Positions 44,130 to 52,915 of a stretch of 64,000 nucleotides of DNA are shown in pieces. The DNA is from Streptomyces glomeratus. Its GTDB lineage: Bacteria; Actinomycetota; Actinomycetes; Streptomycetales; Streptomycetaceae. The notes below the pieces were generated by a model. It ran no database searches. It was not told where the DNA came from and was given only the letters and a program-made list of their open reading frames with translations. Position numbers and translations under genes: made by a program. Numbering within the stretch: position 1 is the stretch's first letter; every line of letters starts with the position of its first letter. The DNA is taken from positions 62,001-126,000 of the forward strand of contig NZ_JAKEEB010000018.1 in the NCBI RefSeq assembly GCF_021462825.1, read 5' to 3'.

Positions 44130-44722
44130 GCTAACTCCTTGCGGAAATATCGCTGACCATCACTCTGCGACGGCCAGACCCATGTCCCCGCGGCCGGCAG
44201 CGACCGGACCGGTGATCCGGGAAGCCCCGACGTCGCGGCCTCTCCCGTCTGATCGCGAAAATCGTGCCGCTTCAGTGTCGGTCGGCCACGATCCGGTGGC
44301 CACTCGAACTCGATCTCGACAACTCGACACTAGCGCTCAACGGACCGGTATTCCTGGGCTCACTGCATCGTGGAAGTGGGCGACAATCACCCGGATGGGA
44401 GGTTTACGCAGGCGCCGACCGGCCATACCACGGCTTCTGGGCACCGAATCCGAACCCGCGCAAAACGTGACCCGGACGCGACAAGAAAACGCGCCCTGCG
44501 GCTCTCTCGGCGCCGCTTCCCAAGCCCCTCCGGCGCGACATGGACAAGAATGCAGACGCAATAGTGGAATATTCGACAACTCGTCTCGGATGATCCGATC
44601 GGGTGAATTGGGCGGGACGGTTCGACTCCTCGGGAGCCTCTGGAGACCGTCCTCCCCCTCCGTGCGGCATGGCCCGGAACTAAACCGCTTGCGCTCCCGT
44701 GCCGGGCCGAGAGAATCGGCGC
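44130..44722. promoter_or_regulatory. 593-bp regulatory region upstream of the Pls-like operon
   Basis: No gene is supported here on either strand. It separates the Pls-like operon from a divergent acetyltransferase gene and is less GC-rich than its surroundings, with several A/T runs around 44440-44590. Near 44310-44335 the motif CTCGA recurs (CGAACTCGATCTCGAC then AACTCGACAC), about 200 bp upstream of the operon start, and may be a regulator site. No regulator gene is linked. Confidence 0.4.
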
Positions 44723-45304
44723 GTGCCGATCGTGTCGTTTCCCGAAGAGTCCACCCCGCCCGAGCTGCGCACACAGGTGCGCGACCTCCAGGAGCAGGCA
44801 TGGCCGTCCGCTGACGGTCCTCTCGCCGCGGCCGACGCTCCGACCCACGATCCCCTGCTGCGGCCGTGGTCGATGCTGCTCGTGGACGAGGGGACGGTGC
44901 TGGCCGCTCTGGACATTCTGTCCAAGGAGATCTCCCACGCGGGGCAGCGCTATGCCGCCGGCGGACTGAGCACGGTGGTGACGCGGCCGGAGAGCCGGGG
45001 CCTTGGACACGGTGGGCGCCTGGTGGCAGCGGCGAGGGAGACGATGATCGCCCGAAACCTGGATCTCGGGCTGTTCACCTGCGACCGCCCGCTCCGGGCT
45101 TTCTACGAGCGTGCCGGGTGGCAGGTGCTTCCCGGTACGGTGCTGATCGGCGGGACACCGCAGGACCCGTTCCCCAGCGACCGGCCCGGCTTCGGCAAGG
45201 TCACCCTCGGCGACTTCTTCTCGGCCAGGGCACGGCAGCACCGCACGTCGTTCCACGACAGCCGTGTCGGTCTGTTTCCAGGGCACGTCGACAAGCTCTG
45301 GTGA
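44723..45304 (+). CDS. GNAT-family N-acetyltransferase
   Basis: A 193-residue GNAT acetyltransferase. The acetyl-CoA binding motif A is 'STVVTRPESRGLGHGGRLVA' with the R/Q-x-x-G-x-G/A core, and motif B is near 'FYERAGWQVLPGTVLIGG'. It acetylates an amine or other acceptor that cannot be inferred. It is divergent from the poly-amino-acid operon, so self-protection by acetylating an amine-rich product is conceivable but untested. GTG 44723 has GAGAG upstream; GTG 44699 is the alternative. Confidence 0.85.
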   Translation: MPIVSFPEESTPPELRTQVRDLQEQAWPSADGPLAAADAPTHDPLLRPWSMLLVDEGTVLAALDILSKEISHAGQRYAAGGLSTVVTRPESRGLGHGGRLVAAARETMIARNLDLGLFTCDRPLRAFYERAGWQVLPGTVLIGGTPQDPFPSDRPGFGKVTLGDFFSARARQHRTSFHDSRVGLFPGHVDKLW

Positions 45305-45312
45305 CCGACCGG

Positions 45313-45346
45313 TGCGCGTACGAGTGGTACTGCGCGTACGAGTGGT
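45313..45346. repeat. Pair of 16-bp direct repeats with 18-bp period
   Basis: TGCGCGTACGAGTGGT occurs at 45313-45328 and 45331-45346. It lies 65-98 bp upstream of the small secreted protein gene, a suitable position for a regulator site. Confidence 0.75.
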
Positions 45347-45410
45347 GCATTGGCCTGCCGGGGTCGTAGCGTCGGTACAGACGCGCCTGCACTCACGGCC
45401 GGGAGTCGAC

Positions 45411-45866
45411 ATGCGGATGCACAAGGTGAACACGGCGGTTACGCTGGGTGCCGTCGCCCTGCTCACAGCAGCCATGGGAACGGCCTCCGCCGCCCCACCG
45501 GCCGGGCGCACCCCCCACCCGCAGCCCGCCCATCCCGTGATCGTCGACTGCGTCTGGCACCCCCAGGTGCGTCCCGCCGACTTCATGATCGCCTGCGGTG
45601 ACGGCAACAGCAGCCTGTCCTCGCTCCGCTGGTCGCACTGGGATCAGGGCTCGGCGACAGCCAGCGGCGTCAACGTGGTCAACGACTGCAAGCCGTACTG
45701 CGCGGCGGGCAGGTTCCACTCGTATCCGGTCACCGTGCGGCTCGACCACCCGCAGCCATGGAAGAAGAATCCGCGGGTGCAGCACTACACACAGATGAGC
45801 CTCGTCTACACCGACGGCAGGCCCGACGGGTTCGACCGCGTGGTGACCTATTCGCTGTGGAACTGA
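45411..45866 (+). CDS. Small secreted protein of unknown function
   Basis: A 151-residue exported protein. The signal peptide is 'MRMHKVNTAVTLGAVALLTA' plus a small-residue cleavage site near 'GTASAAPP' (about residue 28). The mature part has four cysteines ('VIVDCVWHP', 'MIACGDGNSS', 'VNDCKPYCAAG') that could form two disulfides, and 'LRWSHWDQGSATASG'. Related small secreted Streptomyces proteins are annotated only as hypothetical. GGGAG precedes the ATG by 6-7 bases. Confidence 0.85.
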   Translation: MRMHKVNTAVTLGAVALLTAAMGTASAAPPAGRTPHPQPAHPVIVDCVWHPQVRPADFMIACGDGNSSLSSLRWSHWDQGSATASGVNVVNDCKPYCAAGRFHSYPVTVRLDHPQPWKKNPRVQHYTQMSLVYTDGRPDGFDRVVTYSLWN

Positions 45867-45896
45867 TGCCGGCGTGCGCACGGGCGGACAGCGCCG

Positions 45897-46961
45897 CTAC
45901 GGCACGCGGGCGGTCCACTGCGGAGCGGAGAACTTGGTGGCGGCCAGCTCCATTGCCCGCTCCAGCTCCTGCGGGGTGAGCCGGCCCCTGGCGAGGCCGT
46001 AACGCGTCCCGAACGAGCGGATCATACGGTCGATGACGGCCTCCCTGGGCAGCCCCGTCTGTCGCCGCAGCGGGTCGACCCGCTTCTGGGCGCTGCCGAT
46101 GCCCTTGCCGGACAGCTTCTCGCGGCCGATACGGAGCACCTGGAGCATCTTGTCGGCGTCGATGTCGTAGGACATGGTCACGTGGTGCAGGATCGCGCCC
46201 TGGCCGCCGTCCGGACCGACCATGCGCTTCTGCGCGGCTCCGGCAATCTTGCCGGCGTCGGTGGCGATGTCGTTGAGGGGCTGATACCAGGCCTTGATGC
46301 CCATGTCGTCCAGGGCACCCAGCACCCAGTCGTCGAGGTAGGCGTAAGAGTCGGCGAAGGACAGCCCCGACACGAGGGAGGCGGGCACGGAGAGCGAGTA
46401 GGTGATCGTGTTGCCGGGCTCCACGAACATGGCGCCTCCCCCGGAGATACGGCGTACGACGGTGATCCCGTGACGGCGCGCGGCCTCGGTGTCGACCTCG
46501 TTGCCCAGAGACTGGAAGCTGCCGATGACGACGGCCGGGCCGCCCCACTCCCACACCCGCAGGGTCGGCGGCCGGCGCCCGGCGGCCACCTCCGCCGTGA
46601 GGACCTCGTCCAGCGCCATGTGCAGGGCCGGCGGCTGGGGCTCCTCGTGGATCAGCTGCCAGTCGTAGTCGGTCCAGTCCGTGGCCTGGGCGAGCGCACG
46701 GCGGACCGCTGTCGCGACGCCGTCGGGAGTCAGGCCGTACATGACGGTGCCCTCGGGCAGGCCCGCTCGGATGCGCACCGCGAGTTCGGCGGCGTCCGTG
46801 GTGACGGGGGCTCCCTCGAGAGCACGGTCCATGGCGAGCAGCGCCTCGTCGGGTTCCAGGAAGAAGTCGCCCGCGACGCGGACATTGCGGAGCACGCCGT
46901 CGTGGTCGTCGAGATCGACCACCACCAGCTTGCCCCCGGGCACCTTGTACTCGCCGTGCAT
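45897..46961 (-). CDS. Lipoate-protein ligase A-like protein
   Basis: A 354-residue BPL/LplA-family protein. An N-terminal accessory domain starts 'MHGEYKVPGGKLVVVDLD', a motif found in LplA accessory segments. The catalytic domain follows with 'VRRISGGGAMFVEPGNTI' (the R-R-x-S-G-G-G lipoyl-AMP loop) and the active lysine in 'DAGKIAGAAQKRMV'. It would attach lipoate or octanoate to lipoyl domains. Having the accessory domain N-terminal is as in other actinobacterial members. It ends about 30 bp from the convergent secreted protein gene. Confidence 0.87.
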   Translation of the reverse strand: MHGEYKVPGGKLVVVDLDDHDGVLRNVRVAGDFFLEPDEALLAMDRALEGAPVTTDAAELAVRIRAGLPEGTVMYGLTPDGVATAVRRALAQATDWTDYDWQLIHEEPQPPALHMALDEVLTAEVAAGRRPPTLRVWEWGGPAVVIGSFQSLGNEVDTEAARRHGITVVRRISGGGAMFVEPGNTITYSLSVPASLVSGLSFADSYAYLDDWVLGALDDMGIKAWYQPLNDIATDAGKIAGAAQKRMVGPDGGQGAILHHVTMSYDIDADKMLQVLRIGREKLSGKGIGSAQKRVDPLRRQTGLPREAVIDRMIRSFGTRYGLARGRLTPQELERAMELAATKFSAPQWTARVP

Positions 46962-47048
46962 GCCGACCGCCTTGACCGTTCCTGTGCCGCCGTCACGGTA
47001 ACGCCGGCCGCCATGCCCGCTGTTCCGGTCGCCGCCCGCCTGCCCCGG

Positions 47049-48221
47049 CTACGGCTGGAGGACGACCTTGTTGCACTCGTTCTCCTTGTGCTTGAACATC
47101 TCGTAGCCCTGGGGAGCCTGATCCAGTGGCAACCGGTGCGAGATGACGAAGCTGGGGTCGATGTCGCCGTCGCGGATGCGGTCGAGCAGCAGGCGCAGAT
47201 AGCGGTGCACATGGCACTGGGCGCCGCGCAACGTGAGCGACCGGTTCATCAGACTGCCCATGGGGAACTTGTCGAGGAACCCGCCGTAGGTGCCGATCAC
47301 GGAGATCGTTCCGCCGTTGCGGCACGCCAGGATGGCCTCACGCAGGGCGTGCGGGCGCTCGGTCTCCAGCCGTGCGGCCTGCTTGGCGCGGTCGTAGGCG
47401 TGGAGCGGACCGGTGGGGTGGTGAGCCTCCATGCCGACCGCGTCGATGCACGCGTCGGGGCCGCGGCCGGCCGTCATGTCCGCCAGGGCGTCCAGCACGT
47501 CGACCTCCTCGTAGTCGAGGGTCTCGCTGCCGGTGTACTCCCTGACCCGGTCGAGCCGGTAGGGGAAGCGGTCGATGGTGATGACCCGCTCGGCGCCCAG
47601 CAGATAGGCGCTGGCGACGGCGAGCTGGCCGACCGGGCCCGCACCCCAGACGGCGACGACGTCGCCCGGCTTGATGTCGCACATCTCCGCGCCCATGTAG
47701 CCGGTGGGCAGGATGTCGGAGAGGAAGAGGACCTGCTCGTCGGGCAGGTCGTCGTCGACCCTGATGGGACCGACGTCCGCGAACGGCACTCGGGCGTACT
47801 CTGCCTGGCCGCCGGCGAAGCCGCCGAGCATATGGGAGTAGCCGAAGATGCCGGCGGGACTGTGGCCCATGAACTTCTCCGCGAGACCCGCGTTGGGATT
47901 GGAGTTCTCGCACACCGAGTACAGCTGGTGCTCGCAGGCCCAGCAGTGGCCGCAGGCGATGGGGAAGGGCACGACGACCCGGTCGCCGACCTTGAGGTCG
48001 GTCACCTCCGGGCCCACCTCGACGATCTCGCCCATGAACTCGTGGCCGAGGACGTCGCCCTTCTCCATGGTGGGTATGTAGCCGTCGTAGAGATGGAGAT
48101 CGGAGCCGCAGATCGCCGTGGAGGTGATCCGGACGATCGCGTCCCTGGGGTTGAGGATCTTGGGGTCGGGAACCTCGGTCACCTCGACGGAGTTGCGCCC
48201 GGTCCAGCATGTGGCCTTCAT
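47049..48221 (-). CDS. Zinc-dependent alcohol dehydrogenase, formaldehyde-dehydrogenase-like
   Basis: A 390-residue MDR zinc dehydrogenase of the glutathione-independent formaldehyde dehydrogenase type. Catalytic zinc ligands are in 'ICGSDLHLYDG' and 'LGHEFMGEIVEVG'; the structural zinc cysteines are 'ACGHCWACEHQLYSVCEN'; the NAD Rossmann motif is 'VWGAGPVGQLAVASA'. It oxidises an alcohol or aldehyde with NAD. ATG 48221 follows AAAGGA 7-8 bases upstream. It shares orientation with the SRPBCC gene 55 bp upstream. Confidence 0.9.
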   Translation of the reverse strand: MKATCWTGRNSVEVTEVPDPKILNPRDAIVRITSTAICGSDLHLYDGYIPTMEKGDVLGHEFMGEIVEVGPEVTDLKVGDRVVVPFPIACGHCWACEHQLYSVCENSNPNAGLAEKFMGHSPAGIFGYSHMLGGFAGGQAEYARVPFADVGPIRVDDDLPDEQVLFLSDILPTGYMGAEMCDIKPGDVVAVWGAGPVGQLAVASAYLLGAERVITIDRFPYRLDRVREYTGSETLDYEEVDVLDALADMTAGRGPDACIDAVGMEAHHPTGPLHAYDRAKQAARLETERPHALREAILACRNGGTISVIGTYGGFLDKFPMGSLMNRSLTLRGAQCHVHRYLRLLLDRIRDGDIDPSFVISHRLPLDQAPQGYEMFKHKENECNKVVLQP

Positions 48222-48276
48222 CGGATGTCCTTTCCGCAGCCGGGCTCCGGCTGCTGTCGACGCGTGGTGGCCGTGG

Positions 48277-49206
48277 TCAGCCCGAGACCAGCGGCTGGGC
48301 CGGGCGCTGCCTGAGCAGGCGCATGGCGCGCGTGCCCTCGGGGCTGCCCTCGGAGCGGACCACTTCCCCTGCCTCCAGGACCTGCTTGAGCCGGCGCAGG
48401 TCGTCGTGGACCTGCTGGTCGGGGTGCTCGCCGAGGAGCTTCGCGACGGCGGTGCCGAGCCGGCCGGCCCGGGGTTCGTAGGCCAGGTGAACCCGCAGTT
48501 CGGTGCCACGCCCGCCGGGAGCGTCCGAGAACCACACCGAACCGTGGTTCTCCACCGCGGTGCGTCCGACCGACTGCCAGGCGATGAGCTTCCCGGGCCG
48601 GTCCTCGACGATGTCGGCGTCCCATTCCACGGTCCGCTTCAGCGGCCCCCGGGTCCTCCAGTGGGAGCGCCCCTGGCCGCGTGGCTCGACGGACTCCAGG
48701 TGGTCCATGAACCGCGGCAGATTGCTGAAGTCGTGCCAGAAGCGGTAGACCTGCGCCCGCGGGCGATTGATGGTGATGGCCGCGTGCGCCTCCAGCGCGT
48801 TGTCTTCGTCCCGCCGGTGCGCCGTGGCGCCCGCTCCGCGGGCCGCGGTGTACACGTCGAGCGCGGTCAGGGCCGCCACGGCGGCTGTGACGGCGCCCGT
48901 CCGGAGTCCGCGCCCACCGCTGCGGGAGCCCAGGGCCCGGCCCAGGACCGCCAGGTCCATCACATCCCCCGCGACGCGGGTCCAGACCCAGGGGGCCGGC
49001 TCACGGCTGACCAGCAGGGGCCCGGCGTGCAGGAGTTCGCGGACACCGGCCATCGGCACGAGGGTCCGGGATGCCCGGGAGTCGTCGACGCCCGCCAGCT
49101 TCCGGACGGTGTCCGGAGCCGCGAGTTGCAGCCCTCCCAGGGCGAGGCTGCCCCAGCCCAGGGCACGGGCGAGGCGGTGGGGCGTGGATTCCTGGTGTGC
49201 GTTCAT
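48277..49206 (-). CDS. SRPBCC / cyclase-dehydrase family membrane-associated protein
   Basis: A 309-residue protein. The N-terminal half has weakly hydrophobic helices ('LGWGSLALGGLQLAAPDTVR', 'GAVTAAVAALTALDVYTAAR') of a DUF4267/membrane type. The C-terminal 150 residues form a START-like SRPBCC fold ('AAITINRPRAQVYRFWHDFS', 'NLPRFMDHLESVEPRGQGRS', 'GTELRVHLAYEPRAGRLG'), which binds hydrophobic ligands. ATG 49206 follows GAGGAC. Function unknown; it probably acts with the downstream dehydrogenase. Confidence 0.85.
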   Translation of the reverse strand: MNAHQESTPHRLARALGWGSLALGGLQLAAPDTVRKLAGVDDSRASRTLVPMAGVRELLHAGPLLVSREPAPWVWTRVAGDVMDLAVLGRALGSRSGGRGLRTGAVTAAVAALTALDVYTAARGAGATAHRRDEDNALEAHAAITINRPRAQVYRFWHDFSNLPRFMDHLESVEPRGQGRSHWRTRGPLKRTVEWDADIVEDRPGKLIAWQSVGRTAVENHGSVWFSDAPGGRGTELRVHLAYEPRAGRLGTAVAKLLGEHPDQQVHDDLRRLKQVLEAGEVVRSEGSPEGTRAMRLLRQRPAQPLVSG

Positions 49207-49726
49207 GACGTCCTCATCCGATCGCAGCGCCGAAGGCGGGGGAGGCGGGGCTTGCGACCGTTGGGCGTCCACGGCCGGGGGCGATCGCCCGGCACGAACG
49301 AGGACCGAAGGTGACCCCTCGCCGATTCGCGGTTCGCAGCCGCACGGGGGGCGCCGGTCGCATGTGTCCGGATTCCGCTGTCGCCCGGGCCGACGCTTCG
49401 TATGCCGTCGCGGACAGATGTCGCGAGGTCGGAGGCCGGTGTCCCGGATCCGGTATCCGGCATCCGCTGCACGGGGACCTCCACGGCGAGCCGTGGAGCG
49501 CGACCCCTCTCCGGTACCCATGGGCAGAAGTCCTACGCGCTCCGGCACCGCCTTTCGTCACCCGGCCCCGGGGCCGGGCCCGGAAGAATTCACCTCGAGG
49601 AGTGACCGATGCGGGCGTGACGGCCGGGAAGCCGGTGAGAATATCGGTCAGCAAGTGCGACAGCCGTCCGTGCCCGAGTGGGCCGGGCCGGCATCGCTGG
49701 CCACGGCACGGCGGAGGAGGGTCAGG
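49207..49726. promoter_or_regulatory. 520-bp divergent intergenic region with a 20-bp palindrome
   Basis: Holds the promoters of the SRPBCC gene (minus) and the phosphatase gene (plus). CTCCACGGC (49489-49497) and GCCGTGGAG (49500-49508) form a perfect inverted repeat around GA, a possible operator or attenuator stem. No coding sequence over 100 codons looks real here. Confidence 0.45.
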
Positions 49727-51448
49727 GTGGCGGACCTCAAAGGGGCGGACGCGGTCGACGGGCCCTGGCGGCGAACCGTTCGGGAGTCGCTGACAGGAGC
49801 GCTCGACGCACTGGGTACCGGCGCCTACGTCGTCGACGAGGAGGGACGCATCCTCGCCGTCAACTACCATGCCGAGCACCTGTTGCTCCGGCCTTCCGGT
49901 GAACTCCTCGGGCACGACGCCCACGATCTGCTGCACCGCAACAGCCATGGGGAGCCGGTGCCCAGAACCCAGTGTGCGATGAGACCGGCCTTTCTGGGCC
50001 GGCAGACGGCGCAGTCCGGAGACGTCTGGTTCGCCCGCGGGGACGGCTTCGTGATGCCGGTGCGGTGGCTGGTCACCCCGTACGACATCGGTGACCTGGG
50101 ACCGGGCACGCTGGTGCTCTTCCACTCGTCCGCCCACGGCGACGCCCCCCGTAACCAGCCGGAGCCGGCCACGGCGCCGCTTTCCGAACTGCAACGCCTG
50201 GCCCTGCTGGCGGAGACGACCACCCAGCTGACCTCGACCCTGGACGTGGACGAGGCGCTGAGGCGACTGGTGCACCTGGTGGTGCCCCGTCTGGCGGACT
50301 GGGCCGTCATCGACCAGGTGACCGATCGTGACGAGGTGTGGCGCACCACCGTGGTGCACGCGGAGAACGGCCTCCTGGTGCACCGGGAGGACCTTCAGGG
50401 CCCGATGCCGCCCGTGCCCGAGGAGTCCCCGATGCCGCTGTCGCGCGCCCTGCGCGGCGTCGCGTCCACCCTGGCGGGCCCCGAGACCTACCGGCGCGCA
50501 CCGGACGCGGGGATGGCCGTCGCACAACGCCGGCTGTTCGAGGCGACCGGCATGCACTCCGCCGCCATCGCCCCGATCCGCGGCCTGCGGGAGGTCCTCG
50601 GGGCGCTGACCCTGGGACGTTCGGAGCGGCCCGAGGCCTTCACCCCCGCCGACCTCGCGCTGCTGGAGGACATCACCCGGCGAGCCGGACTGGCCCTGGA
50701 CAACGCGCGGCTCTACCAGCGGCAGCGCAAGGTCGCCGAGACCATGCAGCGCCACCTGCTCCCCCAGATGCCGCGCCTGACCGAACTGGAGATGACCGCG
50801 CGCTATCTGCCCTCTCCCGATGCCTCACAGGTCGGCGGCGACTGGTACGACGCCTTCACGCTCGCCGACGGCAACACGGCACTCGCCATCGGGGACGTCG
50901 TCGGTCACGATCTGGACGCCGCGGCCGGCATGGCGCAGGTGCGCAACATGCTCCGCGCCTACGCGTGGTCCCAGACGGAACCGCCCAGTCGCATAGTCGA
51001 GTGGCTCGACGAGGCGATGACCCGCCTGACCGACGTCCCCATGGCCACGACGGTCTTCGCCCGGATGGCGCTCGGCGACGACGGACGATGGACCCTGTCG
51101 TGGACCAACGCCGGCCATCCGCCGCCCCTGCTCGTGACCCGTGAGGGTCTGACCGAGTACCTCACCGACGGGCACGGCCCTCTCCTCGGCATCGGACCCC
51201 GGGGGCACCGATGTGACGCGACCGCGGTGCTGCCGCCGGAGTCGACGTTGTTGCTGTACACCGACGGTCTCATCGAATCGCCGGGCCACTCCCTGGACGA
51301 GGGGCTCGACCGGCTGCGCCGGCACGCCGCCGCCCTGGCCCGGCGCTCACTGGAGTCGTTCGCCGATCAGCTGCTGGAGCGCACCCGGCCGGCCGACAAC
51401 GACGACGACGTCGCCGTTCTGGCCCTGCGTACGCCTCCGGCGCCGTGA
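49727..51448 (+). CDS. PAS-GAF-PP2C (SpoIIE/RsbU-type) serine phosphatase
   Basis: A 573-residue signalling phosphatase. A PAS sensor (about residues 25-140: 'ALGTGAYVVDEEGRILAVNY') and a GAF domain (about 170-320: 'LLAETTTQLTSTLDVDEAL') precede the PPM/SpoIIE phosphatase, with metal-binding aspartates in 'SQVGGDWYDAFTLADG', 'AIGDVVGHDLDAAAGMAQ' and 'RPADNDDDVAVLAL'. These enzymes dephosphorylate STAS anti-anti-sigma factors to release sigma factors. GTG 49727 follows GGAGGAGGG. The STAS protein at 55734 is a conceivable substrate but not adjacent. Confidence 0.92.
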   Translation: MADLKGADAVDGPWRRTVRESLTGALDALGTGAYVVDEEGRILAVNYHAEHLLLRPSGELLGHDAHDLLHRNSHGEPVPRTQCAMRPAFLGRQTAQSGDVWFARGDGFVMPVRWLVTPYDIGDLGPGTLVLFHSSAHGDAPRNQPEPATAPLSELQRLALLAETTTQLTSTLDVDEALRRLVHLVVPRLADWAVIDQVTDRDEVWRTTVVHAENGLLVHREDLQGPMPPVPEESPMPLSRALRGVASTLAGPETYRRAPDAGMAVAQRRLFEATGMHSAAIAPIRGLREVLGALTLGRSERPEAFTPADLALLEDITRRAGLALDNARLYQRQRKVAETMQRHLLPQMPRLTELEMTARYLPSPDASQVGGDWYDAFTLADGNTALAIGDVVGHDLDAAAGMAQVRNMLRAYAWSQTEPPSRIVEWLDEAMTRLTDVPMATTVFARMALGDDGRWTLSWTNAGHPPPLLVTREGLTEYLTDGHGPLLGIGPRGHRCDATAVLPPESTLLLYTDGLIESPGHSLDEGLDRLRRHAAALARRSLESFADQLLERTRPADNDDDVAVLALRTPPAP

Positions 51449-51479
51449 CGGATCCGTTGCAGCCGGGGAAGGCGGCGGT

Positions 51480-51541
51480 CAGTTCTCCGAGGGGATCCGG
51501 GCCGCGATCTCAGTTCTCCGAGGGGATCCGGGCCGCGATCT
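51480..51541. repeat. 31-bp perfect tandem duplication at the 3' end of the 68-residue gene
   Basis: Copies 51480-51510 and 51511-51541 are identical (each begins CAGTTCTCCGAGG). The stop codon of the minus-strand gene is formed at the junction of the two copies, so the duplication extends the original tail sequence beyond the gene without altering the protein. Confidence 0.9.
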
Positions 51542-51716
51542 CGCGCGCCAGCCGTTCGGCCTCCGCCGAGAGCGGGCCGCCCTCCTCGGCGACCGTCGCC
51601 AGCAGCCGTAGCAGATCGTGTGCCTCTTCACGGCTCATCAGTGCAAGCCGCTCCATCGTCTGCTCGACGGGGGCGGGCTCGAGGCCGTCGAGGCCGAGGG
51701 GGTCGTTGTCGTCCAT
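51510..51716 (-). CDS. Small acidic hypothetical protein
   Basis: A 68-residue acidic helical protein ('MDDNDPLGLDGLEPAPVEQT' at the start, 'REEAHDLLRLLATVAEEGGP' in the middle). No family is recognised. The ribosome binding site is weak. It converges on the phosphatase gene with a 31-bp tandem duplication between them. The coding signal is reasonable but moderate. Confidence 0.6.
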   Translation of the reverse strand: MDDNDPLGLDGLEPAPVEQTMERLALMSREEAHDLLRLLATVAEEGGPLSAEAERLAREIAARIPSEN

Positions 51717-51869
51717 GCTCTGGGCAACGTACCCGGCCACCGGCTGGTCACGCACAGGCCCGGGCCGATGCGCTGTACGTTCACACACGTCCGAGTGAGG
51801 GGACCGCTTCGGGGTACCGGATAGGCCTCCGTGGTCGCGGCCGGATCCGGTGGTGAGGAAGGTGAGGAC

Positions 51870-52458
51870 GTGCGTCTGCGTCACAGTCGTCCCTGCGAGC
51901 CGGGGTACTTGCGGAGACGGCGTGGCCGCGGGTTCCAGTATGTCGATGCCTCCGGGAACGTCCTGTCGGACGCGTCGCAACTGGAGCGGATCAAGGAGCT
52001 GACCATTCCGCCCGCCTGGCGGGACGTATGGATCTGCCGTCATCCGCACGGTCATCTGCAAGCCGTCGGCACCGACGCGGCGGGGCGCCGCCAGTATCTC
52101 TACCATCCCCGGTTCCGGGCCCAGCGGGAGGAGAGCAAACACGACCACGTCCTGGAGGTCGCCGACGCGCTGCCGTCCCTGCGTGAGGCCGTGGAGGCGC
52201 ACCTGAGCGGGCGCGGGCTGAGCCGCGAGCGCGTCCTGGCCACCGCCGCGCGCCTGCTCGATCTGGGCTTCTTCCGAATCGGCAGCGACCGTTACGCCGA
52301 CCTGCACCAGACCTACGGCCTGACGACCCTGCTCCGTGAGCATGCCAGGGCCTCTCGGGGCCGCATCGTCTTCACGTACCCCGCCAAGCACGGCCGGGAG
52401 CTGATACAGGCCGTCGGTGACGACGCCACCCTTCGGGCGCTCACCGCCCTGCTGCGAG
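51870..52458 (+). pseudogene. DNA topoisomerase IB, truncated
   Basis: The N-terminal 195 or so residues of a poxvirus-like bacterial topoisomerase IB: 'RRRRGRGFQYVDASGNVLSD', 'RIKELTIPPAWRDVWICRHP', 'GHLQAVGTDAAGRRQYLYHP' and 'LDLGFFRIGSDRYADLHQTY'. The sequence stops matching after 'LRALTALLR' near 52455. The part with the catalytic Arg-Lys-His cluster and the nucleophilic Tyr is missing. The open frame continues to 52592 only through unrelated DNA (an antisense relic). Confidence 0.8.
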
Positions 52459-52690
52459 ATGGGAGAGGAGCACGGCGTCGAGGTCCGGTGGCAGTCCCCG
52501 TACGTCGAGGGCTGGGTCGGTCAGGCGTCGGCTCACCAGTCCGTAGCCGAGGTAGGCGTGCTGGCCACGGTGCAGAAAGTTGGGATCGGTGAGCAGCGTC
52601 AGCTCTCCGTAACGGATGAGGACGGTGGCGTTGCCGACGAAGTGCAGTCGCAGCGCCTCCGCGGCGGGGCGGTCATGGCAGGTCCCTTCA
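52456..52690 (-). pseudogene. MBL-fold metallo-hydrolase N-terminal relic
   Basis: Reading the minus strand gives 'ALRLHFVGNATVLIRYGELT', then 'LLTDPNFLHRGQHAYLGYGL' and 'PPDLDAVLLSHL', the first 75 residues of an UlaG-like MBL-fold hydrolase up to where the H-x-H-x-D-H zinc motif should start. It breaks there, exactly at the truncated end of the topoisomerase gene, so the two are joined tail to tail by a deletion. Confidence 0.65.
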
Positions 52691-52699
52691 GCCGGCCGG

Positions 52700-52915
52700 A
52701 CAGGGCCTCATGGCGAGTACCCCAGGGCCGAAGAGGGAGGGCGCGCCGGCTCAGCCCAAGTGGTGGGAGCGCAGCGGGGTGACCGTTCGGCGCGCGGTCT
52801 CCTCATGTCCGAGCAGGGGGCGGCGGAACTACTACGCGGGCAAGGGCGGCCAGGCCGTGGCCAAGCGGGTGGGCTACGCCTTGTGCCGCGGTGCGCCCGC
52901 CTGCGCCCGGTGTCG
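52700..52915. other. Short region with unassigned coding-like sequence
   Basis: A plus-strand reading frame (52710-53021) includes 'YYAGKGGQAVAKRVGYALCR' and three clustered cysteines (C-R-G-A-P-A-C-A-R-C), but I cannot match it to a family and it overlaps the MmyB relic. Left unassigned. Confidence 0.25.

Noticed and set aside
49609..49620. Three-codon mini-ORF (ATG CGG GCG TGA) with a good Shine-Dalgarno before the phosphatase gene
   Set aside because: Could be a leader peptide but there is no paired attenuator structure that I can support; probably chance.
52417..52782. Plus-strand ORF across the topoisomerase/MBL junction
   Set aside because: Its sequence is the complement of the MBL-fold relic, which has clear family motifs on the minus strand.
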